Below are positions 47,191 through 55,955 of a stretch of DNA of 64,000 nucleotides, piece by piece (the first letter of the stretch is position 1; the number at the start of each line of letters is the position of its first letter). The notes under the pieces were generated by a model. That model did not search any database. It was not told the origin of the DNA and worked only from the letters and a program-made list of their open reading frames with translations. The stretch comes from Kiritimatiellia bacterium. GTDB lineage: Bacteria > Verrucomicrobiota > Kiritimatiellia > CAIQIC01 > Lenti-01. Made by a program: the position numbers and the translations under genes. The DNA is taken from assembly GCA_017527155.1 (NCBI GenBank), contig JAFXQI010000086.1:17102-81101 (forward strand), given 5' to 3'.

Positions 47191-47634
47191 TCAGACCTGG
47201 AGGAAGCCGCCGGTGCCGAAGGCGGGGGCGTCGGAGTCTTCGGCGGCGGCCTGGGCGGCCGCGGGACGGAAGTCCGCCAGGAGGCGGCGCCAGGTCTCGG
47301 CGTTGTTGACGAGGGTTTCGAGGGCTTCGTCGAAGGTGTCCGGATCCAGGTCCGCCAGCGGCAGGAGACGCAGGAGGACGTATTTGCCCGTTTCGTGCGT
47401 CTTCGCGAAGTAGGAGGAGGATTCGAGGTTGGCTTCGAGCAGCAGGTCGGCGAATTCGGCGCGGCCGTCGGCCGGCGGTTCGCCGATCTCGGCCCCCGCG
47501 ACCAGGTGGTCCGGGGTACCGACGAGGGTCACGGGGATGCCGTCGATGTCGAGCGAGGTCTGGCCGTCCTGCGGGACGAGGCCTTCGACGGAGTGGCGGA
47601 GGGCGAAGGCGGAGATGATTTCGGTGAATTCCAT
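47191..47634 (-). CDS. CesT-like type III secretion chaperone-fold protein
   Basis: A 147-residue protein with the alpha-beta-beta-beta-alpha pattern of CesT/SycE chaperones. It has an N-terminal helix (FTEIISAFALRHSVEGLV), strands QTSLDIDGIPVTLVG and HLVAGAEIGEPP, a central helix FADLLLEANLESSS, strands FAKTHETGKYVLLRLLPL, and a C-terminal helix FDEALETLVNNAETWRRLLADF. LLLEANL and the final helix are the most CesT-like. Such proteins bind effectors before type III secretion. No injectisome gene is in the window, so it may serve a distant system or have another use. It lies on the minus strand with a tiny frame just upstream. Confidence 0.68.
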   Translation of the reverse strand: MEFTEIISAFALRHSVEGLVPQDGQTSLDIDGIPVTLVGTPDHLVAGAEIGEPPADGRAEFADLLLEANLESSSYFAKTHETGKYVLLRLLPLADLDPDTFDEALETLVNNAETWRRLLADFRPAAAQAAAEDSDAPAFGTGGFLQV

Positions 47635-47651
47635 GGGCGGGGTCCTTTTTC

Positions 47652-47765
47652 TCAGGGATCGGTGGTCTGGGAGAGTTCGATGCCGGTGGCGGCGGGAATG
47701 CAGCGCGCGGCGGACTGCACGAACGTGCCAAACGCCGAAAATCCGTTGTCGATGTGGATGGCCAT
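47652..47765 (-). CDS. Possible 37-residue peptide upstream of the CesT-like gene
   Basis: MAIHIDNGFSAFGTFVQSAA is the start of a 37-codon frame ending ATGIELSQTTDP, 17 bases before the chaperone ATG on the same strand. There is no good ribosome site, and the upstream frame stays open. It may be a real small protein (for example a partner of the chaperone) or chance. The gap 47766-47964 shows nothing else. Confidence 0.3.
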   Translation of the reverse strand: MAIHIDNGFSAFGTFVQSAARCIPAATGIELSQTTDP

Positions 47766-47964
47766 GATGTGCGATCCGGGTTGAAATGGTCGGCGGTTGG
47801 TCCGCCCCGTCTACACGCGGCGGTCCGGGAAGTTACAGTTCCTCCGCAATCGCGTCCCGCATCATACCCACCCCTCCCGCCCGATGGGAACAACTTTTTT
47901 CGCCGTCCATTGCCCGGCCGGCGGGAGCGCGCCCCTTCCCCGCGGGGAGCGCAACGGGGAGGGA

Positions 47965-49524
47965 CTATTCCCCGGCCTGCTCCGTGCGGGGAGGACCGGC
48001 GAACAGCGGCAGGTCGGGCAGCACGTGCCGGAGGTCGGTCAGGTCGGCGGGGCCGTACACATCGTGGCGCTCCGTCTGCCCCGGGCGGTGGACGATGAAG
48101 GGGACGTGTTTCTGCGCGCCTTTCCGGAAGCGGGGGTCATGCACGTTGTGGTCGCTGGTGACGATGATCCACGCATCGCGTCCGGACGGCGACGAGGCGA
48201 TGGCCTCCAGCCACGTGCCCAGGGCCCAGTCGGCCCCTTCGGTCTGTGCGGCGAGTCCGGCGACGTTGTCGAACAGGAGGGCGGGCGGCAGCGGTTTGCC
48301 GCCGCGTCCGACGACGTACGGATCGTGGGGCATGTCCACGTGGATGAAGACGAAATCGCCCGGCGACAGCGACTCGCGGAGCAGGCGGTCGGCGCGCGCG
48401 ACGAGGCTGGTGCGTTCGGCGTAACCCCGGGCTTCGGTCCGGTCGTGGAGCCCCGCGAAGCGGAACAGCGCGCTGGCCGGCGACTTGCTGGCATACAGGA
48501 AATAGCGTGCGGCGTGTTCCGCCGCCGCCGTCCGGAGCGACGGGGCCTGGCCGAACACGTGGACCCCGTGGTTGCCGTAGCCCAGCGCGATGCTTTCGTC
48601 CGCGTCCCAGAGGCCCGGCACGATCACGTCCCACGGCACGTACATGCCGATGGCCTGGGCGCGGCCGCCGCGTTCCCTCGCGAGGGCGGGGAGCGACCGG
48701 TCGGCGAAATCCGCGGGGTACACCGTGTTGGTCCCGTCCGAGAACGGCCAGCCGCCGATGGCGTAGCGGAGTTTCCGCGAGGGGGTGGCCAGGCGTTCCT
48801 GGACGATGAACCCCGGCAGGGACGTGGCCGTCTGCCCGCCCGCGCTCTCCGCGCCGTGGTAGACGTCCGCCCGCCCGCAGAAGGCGGCGAAATTCGTGCA
48901 GGCGGGCACGACCTGCCCCCCGTCGCCGAACAAGGTCCCGTACCCCATCATGTCGAACATGAGCACCACGACCGGCGGTTCGCCGTTGCCCGGAACCGGC
49001 GAGAAGTCGAGCCCCTTGCCGCACGCCCCGTCGAGCGCCGGCAGGCGCCAGAGCGACAGGGGGACGAGGAAGACGACGGGCCAGAGGAGGCGGCGGACCA
49101 GATTCCACCCGCGGGCGGCCCCGCGCCGCCAGGAGGGGAAGAGGAGCGTGCCGGCGATGCCGCAGGCGCCCACCGTCCAGACGACCACCCACCAGACCGG
49201 GCCCGTGAGCCACTTGCAGCCCATCCGGGCGGCCAGGACCTTGTGCAGTTCCGGGAAGTTGTTCGCGGCCACGATGGCCAGCCAGCCGAAGAAGGTGGCG
49301 GACAGCAGCGGTTTCGCGCGGGGGAAAACCCGCTCCAGGGCGAAGGCGCCGAGCCCCAGCAGGGTGCCTTCCGCCAGGGTCAGGAAGAGAAGGGCCCAGA
49401 AGTCGAGATGGGAGAAGTACATGGCCCACCGGTTGATGGGCCGCATGGCCATCCCCCAGTAGCCGCCGGTCAGGCCGAAGGCCAGAATCCAGCCGGTCAG
49501 GATGCGTCGGAACAGGGTTTTCAT
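47965..49524 (-). CDS. Membrane sulfatase-fold protein (LTA synthase/EptA-like)
   Basis: A 519-residue protein. Five hydrophobic helices (about residues 8-165) precede a sulfatase/alkaline-phosphatase domain. PVVVLMFDMMGYGTLF carries the first metal Asp, GGQTATSLPGFIV the nucleophile Thr/Ser region, WIIVTSDHNVHD the Asp-His metal pair, and KHVPFIVHRPGQ the last His. The architecture matches lipoteichoic-acid synthase or phosphoethanolamine transferases, which move phospho-head-groups onto envelope glycans. It is coupled to the phosphonopyruvate decarboxylase-like gene six bases upstream. Confidence 0.85.
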   Translation of the reverse strand: MKTLFRRILTGWILAFGLTGGYWGMAMRPINRWAMYFSHLDFWALLFLTLAEGTLLGLGAFALERVFPRAKPLLSATFFGWLAIVAANNFPELHKVLAARMGCKWLTGPVWWVVVWTVGACGIAGTLLFPSWRRGAARGWNLVRRLLWPVVFLVPLSLWRLPALDGACGKGLDFSPVPGNGEPPVVVLMFDMMGYGTLFGDGGQVVPACTNFAAFCGRADVYHGAESAGGQTATSLPGFIVQERLATPSRKLRYAIGGWPFSDGTNTVYPADFADRSLPALARERGGRAQAIGMYVPWDVIVPGLWDADESIALGYGNHGVHVFGQAPSLRTAAAEHAARYFLYASKSPASALFRFAGLHDRTEARGYAERTSLVARADRLLRESLSPGDFVFIHVDMPHDPYVVGRGGKPLPPALLFDNVAGLAAQTEGADWALGTWLEAIASSPSGRDAWIIVTSDHNVHDPRFRKGAQKHVPFIVHRPGQTERHDVYGPADLTDLRHVLPDLPLFAGPPRTEQAGE

Positions 49525-49530
49525 GGGGAA

Positions 49531-50670
49531 TCAGGGTTGCAGCTCGGCGCGGAGGGCGTCGATGGCGGCGCGGTGGGAGAAGTCGAGGGGGGGGAGTTTG
49601 CCGGAGAGGCCTTTGTGGATGCGGATGTCCAGGAAGGCGGGGCGGCCGTCGGGGTCGGCGGCGGAGGCGCGGAGGGCGGCGAGGGCGGAGACGAGTTCGT
49701 CCTTTGTGGTGGCGGGTCGGCCGACGGTGCGGTAGCCGCAGGCTTCGGCGATCTTCGTGAAGTCCACCAGGTGCCCGGCGGAGGGCTGGCCGCCGACCGA
49801 TTCGTGGGCGCCGTTGTTCAGGACGGCGTGGAGGAGGTTCGGGACGCGCGTCTTGCTGGCCATGGTCATGGCGCCGAGGTGCATCATGGCGGCGCAGTCG
49901 CCGTCGAGCACCACGACGGGGCGGTCCGGCCGGGCCATCGCGATGCCGAGCGCGACCGAGGAGGCGTGGCCCATGGCGCCGACGTTGAGGTAGTCGCGGG
50001 CCTTCGTCTCGCCGCGCCGTTCGCGCAGGAAGAAGAGTTCGCGCGTGGCGCGGCCGGTGGTCGCGGAATACACGGTGTCGGGCGGCATGTGGTCCAGGAT
50101 CGCCGCGATGGCTTCCTCGCGGCCCATGGGATACGTTTCGTCGCGGTTGTTCGCCTTGTCGCCGGCCATGACGCCCTTGGGGGCGATCAGGGCGTAGGGT
50201 TTGCGCTCGGCCTTGCAGAAGGCGGCGGCCGCGCGGACGGTTGCGGCGAAGGCCGCATCGTCGTCGGAGAGCACGGCGTGGGGGATGTGCAGGACGTCCA
50301 TCAGCGGGATGGTGGCTTCGCCCTGCAGCCCGTGCTGGGGCCAGTCGCCGGTGCCGGGCTGGCCGCGCCAGCCGACGAGGAGGAGCATGGGGACGGCGTA
50401 GACGTGCACGTCCGCGAGGGAAGCGAGCGGGTTGACGGCGTTGCCGATGCCGCTGTTCTGCATGTACACGAGCGGCAGCTCCCCGGTGGCGAACCAGTGG
50501 CCCGCGGCGATGCCGACGGCGTTGCCTTCGTTGGCGGCGATGACGGTGCGGTCGGGGAAGTGCGCGAGGGCGTGGTTGCAGAAGCCGTTCAGGTAGGAGT
50601 CCGGAACGCCCGCATAGAAGCGGACGCCCGCCTTGTCCAGTTCGTCGAATACCCGGGTTTGGTCCAGCAT
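49531..50670 (-). CDS. aepY: Phosphonopyruvate decarboxylase-like TPP enzyme
   Basis: A 379-residue thiamine-diphosphate enzyme. GVPDSYLNGFCN and AANEGNAVGIAAGHWFATG (TPP-activating Glu) begin the pyrimidine domain. DGDCAAMMHLGAMTMASK through LNNGAHESVGGQPS is the TPP/Mg motif (GD...NN). The sequence SVGGQPSAG is characteristic of phosphonopyruvate decarboxylase, which makes phosphonoacetaldehyde. Length matches the family (about 380). PEP mutase (pepM) and the aepZ-type transaminase are not in the window, so the pathway is incomplete here. The envelope sulfatase next door might attach a phosphonate head group. Confidence 0.85.
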   Translation of the reverse strand: MLDQTRVFDELDKAGVRFYAGVPDSYLNGFCNHALAHFPDRTVIAANEGNAVGIAAGHWFATGELPLVYMQNSGIGNAVNPLASLADVHVYAVPMLLLVGWRGQPGTGDWPQHGLQGEATIPLMDVLHIPHAVLSDDDAAFAATVRAAAAFCKAERKPYALIAPKGVMAGDKANNRDETYPMGREEAIAAILDHMPPDTVYSATTGRATRELFFLRERRGETKARDYLNVGAMGHASSVALGIAMARPDRPVVVLDGDCAAMMHLGAMTMASKTRVPNLLHAVLNNGAHESVGGQPSAGHLVDFTKIAEACGYRTVGRPATTKDELVSALAALRASAADPDGRPAFLDIRIHKGLSGKLPPLDFSHRAAIDALRAELQP

Positions 50671-50677
50671 GGCTTCC

Positions 50678-51637
50678 TCACTTTTTCGCTTTGAAGAGCG
50701 TGAAATACTCGGGGGCGTCCGCCTTGCAGACGGCCCACGCCTTGTCGAATGCCTCGGTCATCCCGTCCGGCAGCGGCCCGCCCGCGGCGGCGGCGAGGTT
50801 CTGCGCGAGGTGCCCGGCCTTGGAGGCTCCGACGATGATGGCGTCCCCGCGCGCGGCGGAGAGCATGGAGTGGTGGGCGAGCCAGCGGTAGACGGCTTCG
50901 ACGAGGCCGATGCCGTGCGCGGCGGCGGCTTCCTTGAGAAGCCCGACGGCGTCAAAGCAACTCTTCTTCCAGTAGCGGTTCCGGTAGCCGGGGCGGTGGG
51001 TGAAGCGGCCGTCGTCGGGGGCGTCCTCGAACTTGCCGTAGCGGCCGGTGAGGAGCCCGCCCGCGAGGGGGTTGTAGGCGCAATACCGCATCCCGAAGCG
51101 GTCCAGGCAGGCGTCGAGTTCCGTCTCGGCGCGGCGGGCGAGCGGGTTGTACATGCCTTCGTACACGGTCGGCTTGACCCAGCCCTCGCGCTCGCAGATG
51201 CGCCAGGCGTCGGCGACCATCCACGCGGGGAAGTTGCTCAGGCCGAGCTCGCGGAACTTGCCCTGGCGGTGCAGGTCGGCCATCGCCTCCAACACCGATT
51301 CCACGGGCGTCGCCGGGTCGGGGAAATGCAGGTACACCGTGTCCACCCGCGCCAGCCCCAGCCGTTCCAGACTCCCGTCCACCTGCAACCGCGCCGCCTC
51401 CCCGTCCAGACGCCCCGTGATCCGCGGATTGACCTTCGTCGCGATCTTGAACGGCCTCCCCAGCCCCGCCAGCGCCTCCCCCAGCAGCCGCTCGCAGTTG
51501 CCCTCGTTGTAGACGTACGCCGTGTCCAGCTCGTCGAACCCGGCCTCCAGAAAGGCCTCCACGAACTTCGCGACGTCGGGTGCGAACACGCTTTCCCCGA
51601 ACGTCATCGTGCCCAGGACGAGTTTCATTGCCGGCAT
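50678..51637 (-). CDS. Aldo/keto reductase (AKR7/aflatoxin-aldehyde reductase type)
   Basis: A 319-residue AKR. Seen: LVLGTMTFGESV, Asp-Tyr in ELDTAYVYNEG, Lys in KIATKVNP, His in VYLHFPDPATP, GLSNFPAW, YNPLARRAETELDACL and the NADP loop AIIVGASKAGHLAQN. The last two are AKR7 hallmarks. I chose the ATG at 51637, eight bases after GGAGG; the frame opens earlier (51673) without a site. It ends seven bases before the TPP enzyme, so they are likely co-transcribed and it could reduce the aldehyde that enzyme makes. Confidence 0.9.
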   Translation of the reverse strand: MPAMKLVLGTMTFGESVFAPDVAKFVEAFLEAGFDELDTAYVYNEGNCERLLGEALAGLGRPFKIATKVNPRITGRLDGEAARLQVDGSLERLGLARVDTVYLHFPDPATPVESVLEAMADLHRQGKFRELGLSNFPAWMVADAWRICEREGWVKPTVYEGMYNPLARRAETELDACLDRFGMRYCAYNPLAGGLLTGRYGKFEDAPDDGRFTHRPGYRNRYWKKSCFDAVGLLKEAAAAHGIGLVEAVYRWLAHHSMLSAARGDAIIVGASKAGHLAQNLAAAAGGPLPDGMTEAFDKAWAVCKADAPEYFTLFKAKK

Positions 51638-51715
51638 TGCGCGCCTCCGGAGTTTTCCAGTTTCCTGTCCCATGCCCGGGCGTCATGCGCCCATTTGGAA
51701 ATCCATTCCATGTCC

Positions 51716-52915
51716 TCAATCCCCCCGTGAAAGCAAAAACGGCAGAAGCGGCCGGACCAGGATCCCGTCGTGGTCGGAAACGGGGTCGAGGTCCAGGGTG
51801 AGAACGGTCTTGCGGTGGTGGTCGCGGATGGCGCGGAGGGGAGCCAGTTCGCGGGCGAGGACGGCCGGATCGCGCACCGTCAGGGCGACCTGCCAATAGC
51901 TGGGGATGCCGCCGCCGAACGTGACGAAATCGACTTCGCCCGCCGCCAGCTGCCCGACGTAGACCTCGTCGAAGCGCCGCTTGAGTTCGAGATAGACGAT
52001 GTTTTCGAGGAGGTGGCCCGCGTCGGCGTCCTTCGCCCCGAGCAAAGCCTGGCGGAGACCGGTGTCCGCCGCGTAATACTTCGCGTTGGTCTTGAGATAG
52101 CCTTTCCCGCGGATGTCGTAGCGGTCGGCCCGGTGGAAGAGATAGGTCTCGCAGAGGGCCGAGAGGAACGAGTCGATGGTCGCGGCCGAGGTGGAAAGGC
52201 CGTCGGACTTGAACGCGCCCACGACGTGGTTCACCGAAACGAGCGAACCGATGTTGGAAAAAAGGAACCGGACCAGCCGCTGGAGCAGGGCGGTTTCCTT
52301 GATCCTGTGCCGCGTGACGACGTCCTTGAAGAGGATGGTGTTGAGGACGCCGAGAAGGTAGTCGCGCACCTGGCGCGGTGCGCCGTGGAGGCCTGCGGCG
52401 AAGGGAAAGCCGCCGAAGCGGAGATAGTCGTGGAAGCGCTCGGCGAGACCGGCCGGGGCCGCCGCGCCGTCGTGGAATTCCGCGAAGGAAAGGGGATGGA
52501 GCTGGTATTCGACGTAGCGCCCCGTGAGGAAGGTCCCGAGATCGCCCGACAGGACGTAGGCATTGGAGCCGGTGATGTAGATGTCCGCGTTTTTGCGGGC
52601 CGAAAGGCCGTCCACGAGCTTTTCGTAGTCGGGAACCCGCTGCACTTCGTCGAGGAACACATATCCCTTCTCCGGACCGCCAGCCACCGGACGGATGGCC
52701 TCCCACGCCTCTTTCCACGAGGCAAACTCCGGCGTGTCCGGATCCTCGAAGTCGAAGAAGGCGATGCGCCCGGGCGGAATGCCCTGCGCCAGCAACCGAT
52801 CCCGGTACTGCGCCAGCACCGTGGACTTTCCGCACCGGCGGATGCCCGTGATCACTTTGATGATGTGTTTGTCCCGCCAGGCGTCCAGCCAAGCCATCGC
52901 TTCGGGGCGTTCCAT
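51716..52915 (-). CDS. AAA-type ATPase with DUF4143
   Basis: A 399-residue protein. Walker A GIRRCGKST (24-32), Walker B YVFLDEVQRVP (about 96), sensor ITGSNAYVLSG, then DUF4143 from about 195 (YYAADTGLRQALLG, LLENIVYLELKRR, GEVDFVTFGGG). The final D...QVA part resembles a restriction-like nuclease core. These proteins are abundant in gut anaerobes and lack a settled role. The start at 52915 fits the family's N-terminus. A 150-base gap with no recognised feature separates it from the PrpD-like gene. Confidence 0.9.
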   Translation of the reverse strand: MERPEAMAWLDAWRDKHIIKVITGIRRCGKSTVLAQYRDRLLAQGIPPGRIAFFDFEDPDTPEFASWKEAWEAIRPVAGGPEKGYVFLDEVQRVPDYEKLVDGLSARKNADIYITGSNAYVLSGDLGTFLTGRYVEYQLHPLSFAEFHDGAAAPAGLAERFHDYLRFGGFPFAAGLHGAPRQVRDYLLGVLNTILFKDVVTRHRIKETALLQRLVRFLFSNIGSLVSVNHVVGAFKSDGLSTSAATIDSFLSALCETYLFHRADRYDIRGKGYLKTNAKYYAADTGLRQALLGAKDADAGHLLENIVYLELKRRFDEVYVGQLAAGEVDFVTFGGGIPSYWQVALTVRDPAVLARELAPLRAIRDHHRKTVLTLDLDPVSDHDGILVRPLLPFLLSRGD

Positions 52916-53067
52916 GTCATTGACTCCACAAGGTCCGAAAACAATTCAAACCATACTGGAAAAACTTTTCGGAATCAATCCGGATTTCAAAGTGAAACGG
53001 ATTTTTCTTTTCCGGATGGTGGTTTGCCCCATGCCATCGAGCCGTCCTCGCCTCTCCCTGCCGTCTC

Positions 53068-54408
53068 TCACAGCCCGCCCAACAGATCATCCACGAGCAC
53101 ATCCCCGCCGGACCACACCGCACCGAACACGCGCTCCTGCACGTCCCGCCCGATGCCCGCGTATTCCATCAACCCGTCGTACCGCTCCCGGAATTCGGCA
53201 TCCGTCAGCGGATTCTCCGGTTCCCCCTTCGGATAATCCACGCGCGCCTTGAAATCCCCCTTGCGCGTCCGCACCGTCACCTCCGCCGTCTGCATTCCGG
53301 GGAACGCCGCGCTGAACGCCTCGTCCGCTTCCACCCGCACCTTCCGCGCCAGAGCCAGCGCCTCGGGGCGACGGACGGCCTCCTCCGAAAACTCCTGCAA
53401 GCCCGCCTTCCCGTACAGCAGCCCCGCCGCCGTCGCGAACGGGATGCTCATCTTCGCTGAATACGGCCCCTGAATGTCGGTGTGGTCGTGCCCGGCCACC
53501 GCCAGGCTGTACGTCCGCACGGCGATTCCCTCCACCTCGTCCGACGCGACCTCCGTCCGCAGGCGGATGGCGGCCTCGACCGCGGGATGCGTGTAGCGGC
53601 AGGAGGCGTACGGCTTCGTGTAGCTTTTCATGATGGCGTACGTGCCGCCGAGACGCATCGGCTTCAGTTCCACGTCCGGACGCCCCGCCATCATCCTGAA
53701 GAACCCGCGCGCGCCGCCCAGCGGATCGGGATGGCCTTGGAAACCCGCCTTGCCCAGTTGCAGGGCCGTGAGCGCGAGGAGGGCGGTCTTGGCGACGTTG
53801 TAGGGCTTGAGCTCGGAGCCGTCGTCCAGCACCATCAACATCCCCGACGCCGCCGCGCAGGCCGCCGCGAACGCCCGGAACCGTTCCTCCGGCCCGAAGC
53901 CCAGCATCGCCGCGGCCGCCAGCGTCGCCCCGACCGTCCCGCACGTTCCCGTCGCATGGAACCCCAGCGCCTTGTGTCCGGGCTGGATCGACACCGCCAG
54001 CGTGAAGGAGGCTTCGTAGCCGATCACGGCCGCCCGCAGCACGTCCGCGACCGTCTTGCCGTGGCGCTGCGCCAGCGGCAGCAGCAGCGAGAACACCGGC
54101 GAGCCGAGATGGATGATACCGGCGTTCGTCCCGTCGTCGAAATCCAGCGCGTGCCCGTCGAGGCCGTTGAGGAAGACGGCCTCCTTGAGCGCCAGCCGCC
54201 GCCCCGTGCCGATGGCCGCGAAGGCGCCGGTCTCCGGTTCCGCGAAGGCCAGATACGCCTTCACCTTGTCCCGCTGGAACGCCGCACCGGCGCACGTCAC
54301 CGCCAGATAGTCCGCAAGCGACCGCGCCGCCCGCGCCATCACCGCGTCCGGGATGCCGCGCGCCGCCACTTCGTCCAAGGCCGACAAGAAACGTTCGGAA
54401 GAATTCAT
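53068..54408 (-). CDS. MmgE/PrpD-family protein
   Basis: A 446-residue member of the 2-methylcitrate dehydratase/immune-responsive-gene-1 family. Markers: DYLAVTCAGAA, NGLDGHALDFDDG (active-site loop), HLGSPVFSLLLPLAQRHGK, GFHATGTCGTVGATLAAA, PYASCRYTHPAVEAAIRL and DIQGPYSAKMSIPFATAAGL. Substrate cannot be told; no methylcitrate-cycle genes are nearby. The ATG at 54408 overlaps the stop of the AlbA_2 protein, although the two products seem unrelated, so they are co-translated by position at least. Confidence 0.92.
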   Translation of the reverse strand: MNSSERFLSALDEVAARGIPDAVMARAARSLADYLAVTCAGAAFQRDKVKAYLAFAEPETGAFAAIGTGRRLALKEAVFLNGLDGHALDFDDGTNAGIIHLGSPVFSLLLPLAQRHGKTVADVLRAAVIGYEASFTLAVSIQPGHKALGFHATGTCGTVGATLAAAAMLGFGPEERFRAFAAACAAASGMLMVLDDGSELKPYNVAKTALLALTALQLGKAGFQGHPDPLGGARGFFRMMAGRPDVELKPMRLGGTYAIMKSYTKPYASCRYTHPAVEAAIRLRTEVASDEVEGIAVRTYSLAVAGHDHTDIQGPYSAKMSIPFATAAGLLYGKAGLQEFSEEAVRRPEALALARKVRVEADEAFSAAFPGMQTAEVTVRTRKGDFKARVDYPKGEPENPLTDAEFRERYDGLMEYAGIGRDVQERVFGAVWSGGDVLVDDLLGGL

Positions 54409-55955
54409 GGGATGGATGTTCCTGGGATGATGACTTTCCAATGGCCGGCGCGGTCGGAGCCGACGCGGACGAGGAGACCGCGGGTGCGGAGGCGGGAGAT
54501 GTGGTTTTCGACGGCCGTCGTGGAGATTCCCAACGTCGAGGAAAGTTCGGCGATGGTAATGGCCGGGGTTTTGTCCATGGCCGAAAGAATGGCGACCGCC
54601 GTTTCGGGCAACCTTTCTCCCAACTTTTCTCCCAACCTTTCTCCCAACTCCGGTTGGGAGATGGGGGGGGGCGTCTGGGAAGAGAAGAAGGTCAATTTGA
54701 GTTCGGCGCCATCGAGCAGGCGGTATTCGGGGCGCTTGCCGGAGAGGGTTTCGCTTTCACGGAGGATGATGGGGACGCCTTCGCCGCGGCGGTCCATCAT
54801 GGAAGTCCGGCCGACGTAGCGGGCGTTGTCCGGGATGGGACAACGGGACATGGCGGAGCAAACCAGTTCGTTGCGGCTGAATTGCCGCTCGGCAAGTTCG
54901 TCAAGCGTCAGGGTGTTGGGCAGGCCGCCGGGGGAAAAGATTTCGAGACGGTCGGCGAACATGTGGAGGCGGATTTTGGAGCCGTGGATGGAGTAATCGC
55001 GGTGTACGACGGCATTGACGAGCGCCTCGAAGACGGCGGGGAGCGAAAACTGGGGCAGGTCGATGCGCCCCAAGGTCTTGACGGCGGCAATCCGCATGTT
55101 GCGGTTGACGAAATCGACGGCTTGGAGGACTTGCCGGTCGAGGGGGCCGAAGAAGTCGCGGGCATCCAGCTGGTCGGCGGCGGTCCGGTCGGTGTTGCGG
55201 TAGGCGACGGCTTGGATGAAGGCGCCGGGCAGGAACTGGTCGGGTCGTTCGCTGGCCATCAGGAGTCCGGCAACGGTCGGGCGCAGGATGCCATCGGAAT
55301 CCGCGGCGACGAAATGGAGTTTTTTCAGGAAAGAGAGGTCATCCGGATCTGAAAGCGGGGTCTTGAAGCGGCGGTAGAGGTCGGGGGAGAGGACTTCCAT
55401 CGTGGCGTCCGCGACGACCTGTTCATCAAAGCAAACCAGCCTGGTTTGGCTGCGCTCCTGGAAGAGGCGGGCGAGCATGTCGGGGGAGAGTTCGCGCTTG
55501 GAGCTGCCGAGGCGGGTGAAGTAGCCGCTGGCACCCTTGTGGACAAAAAGGCTCTTGGGCACATCCACGCAGAGAATCCCCTTGCCGTTGCCGACGGGGA
55601 GCTTGCGGATCGTACAGGAAAGACGGAGGGCAACCAAGTCGTTGCAGATGGCGCGCAACCACGTTTCGGCTGCATCGAGTTCCGCTGGAGTCAAGGGCTG
55701 CAGTTCGCGGGTTTTGTCGTCCACTCCCAGCAGGAACTTGCCGGACACCGAGTTTGCCATGGCCGACAATTCGTCGGCGATTTTCCGGGCGTCCGGCTCG
55801 ACGACCTTGCCTCCCCGGAAACGGAGGCTCTTGAACTCGAGCAATGAATCTTCGCCCAGTTTGACGCGTTCCAGCAATGCCCGGGTTGCCTCGTCCGGAG
55901 CGGTGGCCGGAAAAGCCACCTGCTTGGGGCGGGCTGGCTGGCGGGATGATTTCAC
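54405..55955 (-). CDS. AlbA_2/HATPase_c_4-type putative regulator
   Basis: A 516-residue protein. The N-terminal third is the Schlafen-AlbA_2 domain (LLEFKSLRFRGG, MANSVSGKFLLGVDD, FVHKGASGYFTRLGSSKREL). A C-terminal HATPase_c_4 region has FEALVNAVVHRDYSIHGSKI and GGLPNTLTLDEL. A Gly-Glu-Arg-Leu tandem (LGERLGEKLGERL) is encoded by four 12-base repeats at 54609-54648. A winged helix ends the protein (TIAELSSTLGISTTAVENHI). It starts at a GTG that overlaps the upstream stop. Such proteins are common, poorly understood and often linked to accessory or defence loci. Confidence 0.88.
   Translation of the reverse strand: MKSSRQPARPKQVAFPATAPDEATRALLERVKLGEDSLLEFKSLRFRGGKVVEPDARKIADELSAMANSVSGKFLLGVDDKTRELQPLTPAELDAAETWLRAICNDLVALRLSCTIRKLPVGNGKGILCVDVPKSLFVHKGASGYFTRLGSSKRELSPDMLARLFQERSQTRLVCFDEQVVADATMEVLSPDLYRRFKTPLSDPDDLSFLKKLHFVAADSDGILRPTVAGLLMASERPDQFLPGAFIQAVAYRNTDRTAADQLDARDFFGPLDRQVLQAVDFVNRNMRIAAVKTLGRIDLPQFSLPAVFEALVNAVVHRDYSIHGSKIRLHMFADRLEIFSPGGLPNTLTLDELAERQFSRNELVCSAMSRCPIPDNARYVGRTSMMDRRGEGVPIILRESETLSGKRPEYRLLDGAELKLTFFSSQTPPPISQPELGERLGEKLGERLPETAVAILSAMDKTPAITIAELSSTLGISTTAVENHISRLRTRGLLVRVGSDRAGHWKVIIPGTSIP

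Noticed and set aside
54609..54648. CRISPR-like direct repeats
   Set aside because: Contiguous 12-base units without spacers, in frame within a gene. No CRISPR array or cas gene was found anywhere in the window.
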